Below, one piece after another: positions 34,112 to 43,891 of a stretch of 64,000 nucleotides of DNA. Position 1 is the stretch's first letter. Each line of letters opens with the position of its first letter. The stretch covers positions 1 through 64,000 of the forward strand of contig NZ_BONO01000017.1 in the NCBI RefSeq assembly GCF_016862755.1, written 5' to 3'. The DNA comes from Cellulomonas pakistanensis (lineage in GTDB: Bacteria > Actinomycetota > Actinomycetes > Actinomycetales > Cellulomonadaceae). The position numbers and the translations under genes are program-made. Below the pieces are notes generated by a model. The model ran no database searches, was not told where the DNA came from, and saw only the letters and a program-made list of their open reading frames with translations.

Positions 34112-35335
34112 GTGTACTCGCTCCTCCTGACGATCGTCTACGTCGCCTTCATCAGCCTCGGGCTGCCCGACTCCCTGGTCGGGTCCGGGTGGCCCGTGAT
34201 GCACGAGGACCTCGGTGTCCCGCTGGCCTTCGCCGGGATCCTGACGATGATCATCTCGGTCGGGACGATCGTCTCCAGCCTCGCGTCCGACCGCCTCACC
34301 CGCCGGTTCGGGGCCGGGCTGGTCACCGCCGTCAGCGTCGGGATGACGGCGGCCGCGCTCGTCGGCTTCTCGCTGTCCGGGTCCTTCTGGCTGCTCTGCC
34401 TGTGGGCGATCCCGTACGGCCTCGGGGCGGGCGCGGTCGACGCGGCCCTCAACAACTACGTCGCCCTGCACTACGCCGCCCGCCACATGAACTGGCTGCA
34501 CAGCTTCTGGGGCGTGGGCGCGTCGATCAGCCCGTTCATCATGAGCTACGCCCTCGGCACCCGGCTGGGGTGGTCGGGTGCCTACGGGATCGTCGGCGGG
34601 ATCCAGATCGCCCTGACGGTCGTGCTGCTCGTGAGCCTGCCGCTCTGGGGCCGGGTCAACCCCGTCCGCGCCGTGGAGCCCACCGAGGGCGGCGCCGACG
34701 ACCCGTCGACCGGCAGGACGCACGTCCCGCTCGCGCGGGCGCTGCGCATCCCGGGCGTGCTGCTGATCCTCACGGCCTTCTTCGCGTACTGCGCGCTCGA
34801 GAGCACCGCGATCCTCTGGGCCTCGACGTACCTCGTCACCGACCGCGGCGTCGACACCGCCACCGCGGCGGCGTTCGGCTCCCTGTTCCTGCTGGGCATC
34901 ACCGGCGGGCGGTTCCTGGCCGGGTTCGTCGCCGACCGCATCGGTGACACGCTGCTGATCCGCGGCGGCTTCGCGACCGTCGCGGTGGGCGTCGTGCTCA
35001 TCGCGCTCCCGGTCGGGACCGACGTGCTCGCGCTCGCCGGCCTCGTCGTGGCCGGGCTCGGCTGCGCGCCGATCTACCCGGCGATCATCCACTCGACGCC
35101 CGTCAACTTCGGCCGGAGCAGCTCGCAGGCGATCATCGGCATCCAGATGGCGGCGGCGTACACGGGCTCGACGCTCGCCCCGCCCCTGTTCGGGCTGCTG
35201 TCGGCCTGGGCGGGCACGTGGATCTTCCCGCTGTTCGCCGCCGTGCTCGTCGCGCTCGGCCTGGTCATGTCCGAGCGGCTGAACCGGCTCGTCGCGCGCC
35301 GGGTGCCGAGCGAGGCCGGGGCCGCCGCGGTCTGA
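34112..35335 (+). CDS. Major facilitator superfamily transporter
   Basis: 407 residues, twelve hydrophobic helices with a central polar loop (~190-205). Starts YSLLLTIVYVAFISLGLPDSLVGSGWPVM. The loop 2-3 signature is SDRLTRRFGAGLV, with DAALNNYVALHYAARHMNWLHSFWGVGASI in helix 4-5, and the second-half signature is ADRIGDTLLIRGG. It resembles the FucP-like/sugar side of the superfamily, but substrate is unknown. GTG 34112. It converges with the epoxide hydrolase gene. Confidence 0.88.
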   Translation: MYSLLLTIVYVAFISLGLPDSLVGSGWPVMHEDLGVPLAFAGILTMIISVGTIVSSLASDRLTRRFGAGLVTAVSVGMTAAALVGFSLSGSFWLLCLWAIPYGLGAGAVDAALNNYVALHYAARHMNWLHSFWGVGASISPFIMSYALGTRLGWSGAYGIVGGIQIALTVVLLVSLPLWGRVNPVRAVEPTEGGADDPSTGRTHVPLARALRIPGVLLILTAFFAYCALESTAILWASTYLVTDRGVDTATAAAFGSLFLLGITGGRFLAGFVADRIGDTLLIRGGFATVAVGVVLIALPVGTDVLALAGLVVAGLGCAPIYPAIIHSTPVNFGRSSSQAIIGIQMAAAYTGSTLAPPLFGLLSAWAGTWIFPLFAAVLVALGLVMSERLNRLVARRVPSEAGAAAV

Positions 35336-35360
35336 CGTCGCGTGACCTGGGCGCCGCGCC

Positions 35361-36455
35361 TCAGCGGCCCCGCCGCACCTCCAGGGCGCGCCGCACGCCC
35401 CACGCGTACTCGGCCGGCCGCTCCCAGGCCGCGAAGTGCCCGCCCTCGGCGTGCTCCCGCCAGTCGGCCACCGCGAAGAACCGCTCGGCGAACCGCCGCG
35501 GCGCGTTGACCAGGTCCCGGGCGAACACCGTGAACACCGTCGGCGCGTCGATCCGGGGCCAGTCCTCGGCGCCGCCCGCGGCGTACGGGGTGAACGAGGT
35601 GCCGATCGTGCCGGTCAGCCAGTAGGCGCTCACCCAGGTCAGCGCCTCGTCGGCCGTGAAGGCGCGGGACAGGTCGCCGTCCGAGTCGGTCCAGCGCACG
35701 AGCTTCTCGACGATCCAGGCCGCGAGGCCCGCGGGGGAGTCGCCCAGCCCGACGGCGAGCGTGCCCGGCCGGGTCGCCTGCTCGTGCATGTAGCCGCCCT
35801 CCTCCGCCTGCCAGCGGTGCCCGCGGGCGACGTAGGCGCGCTCCTCGTCGTCGAGGTCCTCGGGGAGGCCGGCGAGGAAGTGGTACTGCGAGACGTCCGT
35901 GAGGTGCAGCGCGGTCACGGCCTCCGGGTCCCGGGCCGCGAGGGCTTCGGCCACGTCGCAGCCCACGTCGCCCGCGGACACCACGTACCGCGGGAACCCG
36001 AGCTCCCGCATAGCCGCGGCGACGGCGTCGGCCATGCCCGTCGACGACAGGCCGCCGGCGGGGATCGGCGCCGCGAACGGGAAGCCGGGCAGCGCGGGGA
36101 CCACGACGGTCACGTCGTCGAGGAGGTCGAGGACGCGCTCGAACCGCAGCACCGAGTCGGGCCAGCCGTGCAGGAGGAGGACGACCGGCGTGTCCGGGTC
36201 CGCCCGGCGCACGATCGCGCGCACCGGGACGGGCGCGGCCTCGGTCTCGACCCAGGGGTACGCGGCGATGCGGTCCTCCTGGGCGCGCCAGTCGAACCGC
36301 GCCCGCCAGTGCTCGAGCAGGTCGGCGAGCAGGGCGGGGTCCACGCCCGCCGGGCGGTCGAGCGCCCCGGTACCGACCAGCCGCGTGCGCGCCAGCCGGT
36401 CGGACAGGTCCTGGAGCCGGTCCGGGTCGACCCGGACGAAGGCGTTCGCGCGCAT
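35361..36455 (-). CDS. Epoxide hydrolase (alpha/beta hydrolase with EHN domain)
   Basis: 364 residues. EHN-type N-terminal region (~10-80: VDPDRLQDLSDRLARTRL...LEHWRARFDWRAQEDRIAAYP). Oxyanion motif LLHGWPDSVLRFE, nucleophile Asp in VSAGDVGCDVAEAL, and catalytic His in AEGGHFAAWERP. It opens epoxides to diols through an aspartyl ester. Note Gly-Asp-Val-Gly at the elbow in place of the commoner GGDWG. ATG 36455 follows GAGAGGA. No pathway neighbours. Confidence 0.9.
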   Translation of the reverse strand: MRANAFVRVDPDRLQDLSDRLARTRLVGTGALDRPAGVDPALLADLLEHWRARFDWRAQEDRIAAYPWVETEAAPVPVRAIVRRADPDTPVVLLLHGWPDSVLRFERVLDLLDDVTVVVPALPGFPFAAPIPAGGLSSTGMADAVAAAMRELGFPRYVVSAGDVGCDVAEALAARDPEAVTALHLTDVSQYHFLAGLPEDLDDEERAYVARGHRWQAEEGGYMHEQATRPGTLAVGLGDSPAGLAAWIVEKLVRWTDSDGDLSRAFTADEALTWVSAYWLTGTIGTSFTPYAAGGAEDWPRIDAPTVFTVFARDLVNAPRRFAERFFAVADWREHAEGGHFAAWERPAEYAWGVRRALEVRRGR

Positions 36456-36696
36456 CGAGGTCCTCTCGGGGACGAGCCGTTCGGTGAGCCGTCACCACCC
36501 TGGCACCGGGGTCCGACACCGGCCCGGCCGCGGCCGGGCTGCATGCTCCGTCCGCCTACCACGCGTGCCTGGGTGCTACCACCTGAGGTGCCCGCGATCA
36601 CCCTCAGGAGTGGTCAACCCCGGCACCCCGTCACCCGATGACACGTCCGCACGGGTGAGGAACGCCCCTGCTCCCTCCATCGACGCAAGGACAGCG

Positions 36697-39600
36697 ATGC
36701 GCTTCCTCCCCCCGCAGCGGCACCGGCTCGCCCCCGCCGCCCCTCGCGCCGCCCGCCACCGCGGCGCCCCGGACCGCCGCTGGCAGGTCCTGGCCCTGGT
36801 GCTCGCCGTGGCCACCGTCGCCGTGTCGGCCCTCGGCGTGGGCCGCCCGTCGGTCGCCGAGGCCGCAGGCACCGGCACCGTGCTGCTCCAGGACGACTTC
36901 ATGTCGGCCACCACCGTCGCGTCCAGCTACGTCGTCGGCGGCACGAACTTCACGCCGTGCCTCACGGCCGGGTCGAACGCCGGCAGCCGGCCGATCCCGG
37001 GCTGCGGTGGCACCGCCGACGCGAACGGCGCCGGCGCGCTGCGGCTGACCGCGAACGTCAACAACCAGTCCGGCTTCCTGCTGTACGACAAGGCCCTCCC
37101 GACCAAGGCCGGCCTGGACATCACGTTCAACGAGTACCAGTACGGCGGGACGCTGGCCGACGGCATCACGTTCTTCCTCACGGACGGCGCGTACACGCTC
37201 GACCGGGCCGGCGCCTTCGGCGGGTCGCTCGGCTACCACCACCAGGCGACCGGTTCCGATGGCGTCGCGAACGCCCTGCTCGGCATCGGCCTCGACGTCT
37301 ACGGCAACTACACCGTCGAGACCAACGACGTCGCCACCTGCGGCACGACCTACCGCAACACGCAGCTGCAGAAGAACACCGTCGCCGTGCGCGGACCGGG
37401 CAACGGGAAGACCGGCTACTGCCTCCTCGGTCCGGTGGCCCCGGCCGCCGAGCTCGCCACGCGCAACGGCAGCGCCCGGCCGACGCCGGTCCCGGTGCGC
37501 ATCGTCGTCGACCCGCCGAGCAACCCGTCGCCGCGCGTCACCATCTACCTGGGCGACCGCGAGGTCACGTCGGTCCCGCAGCCCGCCAAGCTCGCCACCA
37601 CGCCCACCTTCAAGTTCGGCTGGGGCGCCTCGACCGGCGGCCAGAACGACTTCCACGAGATCAACTTCCTCCGCGTCGAGTCGGTCAACCCGATCCGGTC
37701 GGACCTGGCGCTGGCCGCGACCGCGACCCCGGTGTCGAGCGACGACACCGCGTCGGTCACGCTGACCGCCCGCACCGACGCCGCGTCGGGCCCGGTCCCG
37801 GCGAACGAGCCGGTCGTCCTGCAGTCGACCGCCCCCGCGGGCACGCGCTTCGGCACCCCGGCCGGCGCCGGCTGGGACTGCTCCGCGAGCACCCAGTCGC
37901 AGCTGTCCTGCACGCGGATCTCGGCGACCGCGGTCGACCCGGCGACGGCACTGCCCGCGGTGACCGCGCCGATCCTGCGGACGTCCGCCGGCTCGAGCGG
38001 CACGTCGACCCTCTCCGCGACGCTGTCCAGCGTGAACGACGACGCCACCCTGCTGGCGAACAACACCGCGGCGCTCGAGCTCCGGTGGAACCCCCGCGTC
38101 GCCGCGGTCTCCGCCGCCGACGTCGTCGCCTCGGCCACGCCGGCGGACGTGACGATCGACCCGACGATCGTCGGCACCGGGCCGTTCACGGTCGAGGTCG
38201 TCGGCAACACGACGCCGGGCGTCGGCAGCACCTCCGTGGTCGACGGCCGGCTCGTCGTGCGGCCGGTCGCCGGCGCGAGCGGCACGATCCGCTCCACCTA
38301 CCGGGTCACCGACGCGGCGGGCGGCGTGAGCAACACCGCGGACGTCACCCTGCGCGTCGCCCCGACCACCCCCGGCGGCGAGCTCGAGACGACCGCCGGC
38401 GTCACCGGCACCGCGACGCTCGGCGCGCCGACCGGCACCGGCCCGTTCACGGCGACGGTGCTCGCGTTCGGCGGCGTGCTCGCGGACGCCACGGTCGTCA
38501 TGTCCGGCGGCCGGCCCGTCGTCACCGCCGTGCCCGCCCCGGGCGCGAGCGGCCTGACCACGATCACCTACCGCGTCGCGGACGCGACCGGCGTGCTGAG
38601 CGCGGTCGCGACCGTCGACGTCACCGTCCGCCCGGTCGCGGGCGACGACTCCGTCGAGGCGATCCTGGACGCGGACGGCGCGGCGACCGCCACGACGCAG
38701 CTCCCGGTCGGCGACGGCACCGGCCCGTTCACCTACGCACTCGTCGGCGACGGCGACCTGGACGGCGCGCAGGCCACGCTGACCGAGGACGGCGCGCTGT
38801 CGGTCGTCGCCTCGACCGGCGTCAGCGGGACGTACCCGGTCCGCTACACCGTCACCGACGGCGGCGGCACCAGCGACGAGGCCACGGTCGACGTCGCGAT
38901 CCGACCGTACCTCGGCTCGGTCCCGGCCGTCGACGGCACCGCCGACGCCCCGGCCACCTCGGCCGCGCCGGCCACCCACGGCGTCGTCGGGTTCGACGCG
39001 TCGCAGCCGGCCGGCACCGCGGTCTTCGTCGCCGCCGACGGCGCCGTCACGCTCGACCCGCAGGGCCGCAGCGGCACGTTCGACGTCACCCTCGTGGGCC
39101 ACGACGCGGACGGCCAGGACACCGTCGAGCGGATCGTCACCTTCGTGGTCGACCCGGTCGCGGCGACCGTGGACGGCGAGGCCACCGCCTCGGCCACCCC
39201 GGCCGCCACCGTCCTCACCCCGGCCGCGCCGACCGGCACCGGGCCGTTCACGCTGGCGATCGCCTCCGGCCTCGCGCCGGCGCTCGGCACCGCGACGGTC
39301 GACGAGGACGGCACCGGCGTGGCGATCACGCCGGCCCCGGGCGTCTCCGGCGTCCTGGTCGCCGAGTACGTGGTCACGGACGCCTCGGGGCTCACGAGCG
39401 CCCCGGTCCGGGCCGAGCTGCGCGTGCGCCCGGCGGTCGACGGCGCGGCCGCGCACGTCGCGTCCGGCGCCACCGCCGGCGTCACGCTGCCGACGCCGAC
39501 CGGCACCGGCCCGTTCGCGTGGACCCTGGTCTCGGCCGGGCCCGCGCAGGCCGGCTCCGTGCAGGTCGCCGACGGCGTCGCGACGGTCACGGCGGCGCGC

Positions 39601-40671
39601 CGCTACTCGGGCCCGCTCGAGGTCCGGTACACCGTGACCGACGCGGCCGGCCTGGTCTCGGACGTGGCGGTCCTGGCCGTCACGGTCGACCCGGTCGCGC
39701 CCGACGAGGGCACCGGCGGCACCGCCCGGCAGCCGGGCACCACCGGCGGCCCCGTCACCGGCCCGACGCCGGACCCGGCGGGCACCGGCCCGTTCCGGTT
39801 CGCCATCCTCACCGGCCCGACCCCGGAGCAGGGCACCGCGACGATCGACCCGGACACCGGCGTCGTGACGTTCGTGCCGGCCCCCGGGTTCAGCGGCGAG
39901 GTGGACGTCGTCTACACGGCGACCGACGCCAACGGCGCCACCGCCGACCCCGGCACGGTGACCTTCGCGATCGCGCCGCTGGCCACGCCGGTCGACGACC
40001 GGTCCCCGGGCTCGCCCGCGCGGCCGGCGACGACCCCGGCGGGCACGCCCACGACGATCACCCTGCCGACCCCGGTGGGCACCGGCCCGTTCACCTTCGA
40101 GGTGCTCGGCGGCCCGACGCCCGACCAGGGCACGGTGACCCTCGACCCGACGACCGGCGTGCTGACCTTCGTGCCGGCGCCCGGGTACAGCGGCAAGGTG
40201 TCGCTGCGCTACCGGGTCCTCGACGCGGACGGCGTGGCGAGCGCCGCGCAGGTGGTCCGCATCGACGTCCGGCCGACCGTCGCGACGGGCGGGCCGCGGA
40301 CGACGGTCGCCGCCGGCGGCACGACGCAGGTGCAGCTGCCGGCGCCGGTCGGCACCGGCCCGTTCACCTGGGCCGTCGTGGACGGCCCGACGCCGGAGCA
40401 GGGCACGCTCACGATCGACCCGGCCACCGGCCGGCTCACGTTCGTGGCGGCGGCGGGCTTCGCCGGCACGGTGCGCGTCACCTACACGGTGACGGACGCG
40501 GACGGCGTGGTGAGCGAGGTGCTCGCGGCCGAGCTCGAGGTCCTGGCGCCCGATGCCCCGGCGGGCCTCGCGGTCACCGGCTCGCAGGTCGCCGGCGTCG
40601 CGGGGCTCGGTGCGCTGCTGCTGGCGGGCGGTGCGGCGCTCGTGCTGACGGCGCGGCGGCGCCGGGCCTGA
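36697..40671 (+). CDS. Large LAVTG-anchored surface protein: lectin-like head and nine Ig-like repeats
   Basis: 1324 residues. Signal peptide (~1-50), then a legume-type lectin-like domain (~55-330: LLQDDFMSATT, DITFNEYQYGGTLADGITFFLTDGAYTLDRAGAFGGSLGYHHQ, GIGLDVYGNY) like those in bacterial adhesins. A DUF11-like segment (~330-460) and about nine ~90-residue modules follow, eight of them marked by GTGPF (T/A/R) and YRVTDAxG strands. The C-terminus is LAVTG, helix (AGVAGLGALLLAGGAALVL) and RRRR: class E sortase-type signal. Probable adhesin binding glycans. It stands alone with its own terminator. Confidence 0.85.
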   Translation: MRFLPPQRHRLAPAAPRAARHRGAPDRRWQVLALVLAVATVAVSALGVGRPSVAEAAGTGTVLLQDDFMSATTVASSYVVGGTNFTPCLTAGSNAGSRPIPGCGGTADANGAGALRLTANVNNQSGFLLYDKALPTKAGLDITFNEYQYGGTLADGITFFLTDGAYTLDRAGAFGGSLGYHHQATGSDGVANALLGIGLDVYGNYTVETNDVATCGTTYRNTQLQKNTVAVRGPGNGKTGYCLLGPVAPAAELATRNGSARPTPVPVRIVVDPPSNPSPRVTIYLGDREVTSVPQPAKLATTPTFKFGWGASTGGQNDFHEINFLRVESVNPIRSDLALAATATPVSSDDTASVTLTARTDAASGPVPANEPVVLQSTAPAGTRFGTPAGAGWDCSASTQSQLSCTRISATAVDPATALPAVTAPILRTSAGSSGTSTLSATLSSVNDDATLLANNTAALELRWNPRVAAVSAADVVASATPADVTIDPTIVGTGPFTVEVVGNTTPGVGSTSVVDGRLVVRPVAGASGTIRSTYRVTDAAGGVSNTADVTLRVAPTTPGGELETTAGVTGTATLGAPTGTGPFTATVLAFGGVLADATVVMSGGRPVVTAVPAPGASGLTTITYRVADATGVLSAVATVDVTVRPVAGDDSVEAILDADGAATATTQLPVGDGTGPFTYALVGDGDLDGAQATLTEDGALSVVASTGVSGTYPVRYTVTDGGGTSDEATVDVAIRPYLGSVPAVDGTADAPATSAAPATHGVVGFDASQPAGTAVFVAADGAVTLDPQGRSGTFDVTLVGHDADGQDTVERIVTFVVDPVAATVDGEATASATPAATVLTPAAPTGTGPFTLAIASGLAPALGTATVDEDGTGVAITPAPGVSGVLVAEYVVTDASGLTSAPVRAELRVRPAVDGAAAHVASGATAGVTLPTPTGTGPFAWTLVSAGPAQAGSVQVADGVATVTAARRYSGPLEVRYTVTDAAGLVSDVAVLAVTVDPVAPDEGTGGTARQPGTTGGPVTGPTPDPAGTGPFRFAILTGPTPEQGTATIDPDTGVVTFVPAPGFSGEVDVVYTATDANGATADPGTVTFAIAPLATPVDDRSPGSPARPATTPAGTPTTITLPTPVGTGPFTFEVLGGPTPDQGTVTLDPTTGVLTFVPAPGYSGKVSLRYRVLDADGVASAAQVVRIDVRPTVATGGPRTTVAAGGTTQVQLPAPVGTGPFTWAVVDGPTPEQGTLTIDPATGRLTFVAAAGFAGTVRVTYTVTDADGVVSEVLAAELEVLAPDAPAGLAVTGSQVAGVAGLGALLLAGGAALVLTARRRRA

Positions 40672-40687
40672 TCGCCCGAAGGACGCA

Positions 40688-40727
40688 CGACGGCCCGGTG
40701 CCCCCGCGAGGGGGTGCCGGGCCGTCG
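40688..40727 (+). terminator. Terminator of the large surface-protein gene
   Basis: CGACGGCCCGGTGCCCC pairs with GGGGTGCCGGGCCGTCG with one two-base internal mismatch and a short loop, 17 bases after the stop. It is followed at 40825 by TAGCCT, a likely -10 for the lactate dehydrogenase gene. Confidence 0.88.
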
Positions 40728-40878
40728 GCCGTGCGGGCACGGGGCGAGGGCCTGGGAGCAGGGCCCCGACCCGGGGTCCGCGACCGCCTGGCCCGGACGG
40801 GGCGCGTCGGAGCGGGCCCGCCCCTAGCCTGGTCCCGCCGGCGCCGGCCGGCGGCACCGACGCGGCGAGGGGGTCGTG

Positions 40879-41895
40879 ATGGCGGACGAGCAGGCGGGGA
40901 CGGTCCAGGGCGGCGAGGCGGTCCCGAGCGCGCGGGGGTCGGCGGCGCGGCCGACCGCGAAGGTCGCGGTGATCGGGGCCGGGGCGGTGGGCGCGACGCT
41001 CGCCTACGCGGTGCTGACCCGCGGTGCTGCCCGTGAGGTCGTGCTGCACGACATCGACACCGCGAAGGTGCGCGCCCAGGCGCTGGACCTCGCGCACGGG
41101 ATCCAGTTCCTGCCGATGGCGCACGTGGTGGGCACCGACGACCTGGCCGCGTGCGCGGGTGCGGACGTGGTGGTCGTGACCGCCGGCGCCAAGCAGCAGC
41201 CGGGCCAGTCCCGGATCGACCTCGCCGGCCGCACCGTCGGCCTGGTGCGGACGCTCATGCCGCGGCTCGCGGCGATCGCGCCGGACGCCGTCTACCTCAT
41301 GGTCACGAACCCGGTCGACGTGGTCACGTACGCCGCGCTGCAGTGCTCGGGGCTGCCGCGCGCCCAGGTGATCGGGTCCGGCACCGTGCTGGACTCGTCG
41401 CGGTTCCGGCTCCTGGTCGCCCAGCACGTCGGCGTCGCGGTGCAGAACGTGCACGCCTACGTCGTCGGGGAGCACGGGGACACCGCCGTCCCGCTGTGGT
41501 CCTCGGCGACCGTCGGCGGCGTGCCCCTGCTGGACCTCGAGCCGCTGGACGGCCGCGAGCCGCTCACCGCCGCGCGGCGCGACGCGATCGCGCACGACGT
41601 CGTGCACGCCGCCTACGAGATCATCGCCGGCAAGGGCGCCACGAACTACGCGATCGGCCTGGCGGGGTCCCGCGTCGTCGAGGCGATCGTCGACGACGAG
41701 CACCGCGTCATGCCGGTGTCCACGCTGGTCGAGGACTTCCGCGGCATCGGCGACGTGTGCCTCTCGGTGCCCACGGTCGTCTCGCACGACGGCGCGGGGC
41801 CGCTGCTGCCGACCCCGATGTCGGACGACGAGCTCGCTGCGCTGCGCCGTTCGGCGGACACCCTGCGGGACATCGCGCGGCAGACGGGCCCGTGA
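40879..41895 (+). CDS. ldh: L-lactate dehydrogenase
   Basis: 338 residues with a ~25-residue extra N-terminus. NAD-binding VAVIGAGAVGATLAYAVL with Asp acceptor in VVLHDID; VVVTAGAKQQPGQSR (substrate loop Gln and Arg); VTNPVDVVTY; GSGTVLDSSRFR; catalytic His in VVGEHGDTAVPLWS. The Gln in the KQQPGQSR loop favours lactate over malate dehydrogenase. Interconverts pyruvate and lactate. ATG 40879 sits 5 bases after AGGGGG; GTG 40876 is less well spaced. Confidence 0.93.
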   Translation: MADEQAGTVQGGEAVPSARGSAARPTAKVAVIGAGAVGATLAYAVLTRGAAREVVLHDIDTAKVRAQALDLAHGIQFLPMAHVVGTDDLAACAGADVVVVTAGAKQQPGQSRIDLAGRTVGLVRTLMPRLAAIAPDAVYLMVTNPVDVVTYAALQCSGLPRAQVIGSGTVLDSSRFRLLVAQHVGVAVQNVHAYVVGEHGDTAVPLWSSATVGGVPLLDLEPLDGREPLTAARRDAIAHDVVHAAYEIIAGKGATNYAIGLAGSRVVEAIVDDEHRVMPVSTLVEDFRGIGDVCLSVPTVVSHDGAGPLLPTPMSDDELAALRRSADTLRDIARQTGP

Positions 41896-41938
41896 CGGCC
41901 GGACCCGCGGCCCCCGGCCACCGACCCGGAGCCGCGCG

Positions 41939-43204
41939 GTGCCCGACGCCACCCTCAGCCTGATCGTCCTCGGGGCGGCCGTCGCGCTGTTCGTGTGGAA
42001 CCGGCTCCCGGCGGCGGTCGTCGCCGTGCTGACGACCCTGGCGCTCGCCGCGACGGGGGTGCTGACCGAGCAGCAGGCGCTGGCGGGGTTCGGCGACCCG
42101 GTGGTCGTGTTCATCGCGAGCCTGTTCGTGCTCAGCGACGGGCTCGAGGCGTCCGGGGTCACCGCGTGGGCCGGGCGGCAGCTGCTGGCCCACGCCGGCG
42201 TCGGCCGCACGCGGGTGCTGGTCGGGCTGATGGGCCTCGGGGCCGTCCTCGCCGCGCTGGTCACGCCCAACGGCGCGGCCGCCGCCGGTCTGCCGGTGCT
42301 CGTGCTGGTGGCCCGGCGGGCCGGGCTGGCCGCCTCCCGGCTCGCGATCCCGCTCGCCTCGGCGGCCAGCGCGGGCGCCCTGCTCACGCTCAGCGGCAGC
42401 CCGGTGAACGTCATCGTCGCCGACGCGCTGCAGGAGGCGACCGGGCGGACGTTCGGGTTCTTCGAGTTCGCCGCGCTCGGCGTGCCGCTGGTGCTCGTCA
42501 CGGCCGCCGTGGCGGTGCTGCTGGGCGACCGCCTGCTGCCCGACCGCCCCGCCGCCGCCCCGGACGACCACCCGCCCGCGGTGCGCACCGTCCCGGACCG
42601 GCTCGGCGCGCGGGCGGCCTGGGCGCTCGGCGTGCTCGTCGCCACCATCGCCCTGCTCGCCTCCGGCGCGGTGACCGCCGCGACCGCCGGCCTGCTCGGC
42701 GCGACCGCGATGGTGCTCACCGGCGCCACCACGGCGCCGCACGCGCTGCGCGCGATCCCCTGGGGCACCCTCGTGCTGATCGGCGGGCTGATCCCGCTGT
42801 CCGTCGCGATCGCGGAGTCCGGTGCCGCGGACCTGCTCGCCGACGCGGTCGTCGGGGTGGTGCCGGAGGGCGAGGGGCGCCTCCTCCTGGTCGCGCTGTT
42901 CCTGCTGACGGTGGCGCTCGGGCAGTTCGTCTCGAACGCCGCGACCGTCCTGGTGGTCACGCCGATCGCGCTGTCCGCCGCCGAGGCGGTCGGGATCGCC
43001 GCGGAGCCGGTCCTCATGCTCGTCGCCGCGGCCGGGGCCGCGTCGTTCCTGACCCCGATCGCCACGCCGGCCAACATGATCGTGCGGGACGCCGGCGGGT
43101 ACCGGTTCGGCGACTACTGGCGGCTCGGGCTGGTCACCACCGGGGCGTGGCTCCTGGTCGTGGTCGCCCTGGTCCCGGTCGTCTGGCCCCTGGCCCCACG
43201 CTGA
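41939..43204 (+). CDS. SLC13/ArsB-type anion permease
   Basis: 421 residues, eleven to twelve hydrophobic helices in two inverted halves: FGDPVVVFIASLFVLSDGLEASGV and TPNGAAAAGLPVLVLVARRAG in the first, IPWGTLVLIGGLIPLSVAIAESGAADLL and VSNAATVLVVTPIALSAAEAVG in the second. The 'SGSPVNVIVADAL' and 'TPIATPANMIV' re-entrant motifs match sodium/dicarboxylate or sulfate permeases. Substrate not determined. 43 bases after ldh; a lactate or dicarboxylate role would fit but is inference. Confidence 0.85.
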   Translation: MPDATLSLIVLGAAVALFVWNRLPAAVVAVLTTLALAATGVLTEQQALAGFGDPVVVFIASLFVLSDGLEASGVTAWAGRQLLAHAGVGRTRVLVGLMGLGAVLAALVTPNGAAAAGLPVLVLVARRAGLAASRLAIPLASAASAGALLTLSGSPVNVIVADALQEATGRTFGFFEFAALGVPLVLVTAAVAVLLGDRLLPDRPAAAPDDHPPAVRTVPDRLGARAAWALGVLVATIALLASGAVTAATAGLLGATAMVLTGATTAPHALRAIPWGTLVLIGGLIPLSVAIAESGAADLLADAVVGVVPEGEGRLLLVALFLLTVALGQFVSNAATVLVVTPIALSAAEAVGIAAEPVLMLVAAAGAASFLTPIATPANMIVRDAGGYRFGDYWRLGLVTTGAWLLVVVALVPVVWPLAPR

Positions 43205-43260
43205 GGCGAGCCGGCGCGCCATGATGGCCCGGGGCCGAGGACGGCGGACGGGAGACCCGC

Positions 43261-43878
43261 ATGGCGATCGACATCCGGCGCGAGCGCGCCGCCCTGTACC
43301 GCGCGAGCGCCCGGGACGTCGACGAGGTCGTCGTGCCGCCCGCCGACTACCTCGCGGCCGACGGGCACGGCGACCCGAACACCTCGCCGGACTACGCCGA
43401 GGCCGTGTCGGCGCTCTACACCGCCGGGTACGCGGTCCGGGCGGCGCTCACGGCGCGCACGGGGGAGGCGTTCGTCGTCGGGCCGCTCGAGGGGCTGTGG
43501 TCGAGCGCCGACCCGGCCGCGTTCGCGACGGGGCGCAAGGACGACTGGGACTGGACGATGCTGATCCCGCTGCCGGCCGCCGTCACCGCGGAGGACGTCG
43601 CGGCGGGGCTTGCCGCGGCGGTGGAGCGGAAGCCGGACGTGCCGGTCGACCGGGTGCGGCCGCTCGCGCTCGACGAGGGCCGGTCGCTGCAGATCCTGCA
43701 CGTGGGGCCGTACGACGCCGAGGCGCCGACGCTCGCCCGGCTCCACCACGAGGTGATGCCGGCCCGCGGGCTGACGTGGAACGGGCCGCACCACGAGATC
43801 TACCTGGGCGACCCCCGGCGGGTCGCGCCGGAGCGGCTGCGCACCGTGCTGCGGCAGCCGGTGCGGGCGGTCGGCTGA
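43261..43878 (+). CDS. GyrI-like small-molecule-binding protein
   Basis: 205 residues. The GyrI-like/SOUL-type core is clear (ADYLAADGHGDPNTSPDYAEAVSALYTAGYAVRA, DDWDWTMLIPLP, LQILHVGPYDAEAPTLARLHHEVMPARGLTWNGPHHEIYLGDPRRVAPERLRTVLRQP). It is the stand-alone type without a DNA-binding domain; some members hydrolyse or bind aromatic ligands. Function here unknown. ATG 43261 follows GGGAGACC. Converges with the glycosyltransferase. Confidence 0.88.
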   Translation: MAIDIRRERAALYRASARDVDEVVVPPADYLAADGHGDPNTSPDYAEAVSALYTAGYAVRAALTARTGEAFVVGPLEGLWSSADPAAFATGRKDDWDWTMLIPLPAAVTAEDVAAGLAAAVERKPDVPVDRVRPLALDEGRSLQILHVGPYDAEAPTLARLHHEVMPARGLTWNGPHHEIYLGDPRRVAPERLRTVLRQPVRAVG

Positions 43879-43891
43879 CCGGGGCCGGCGC

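Noticed and set aside
40879-41895. Malate dehydrogenase as an alternative reading of the dehydrogenase
   Set aside because: The substrate loop reads KQQPGQSR, with Gln at the specificity position, as in lactate dehydrogenases.
36631-43077. 2148-residue open frame on the minus strand
   Set aside because: It runs antisense through a surface-protein gene, ldh and a permease gene, with Arg/Gly/Ala-rich composition typical of GC-rich shadow frames; the plus-strand genes have domains and starts.
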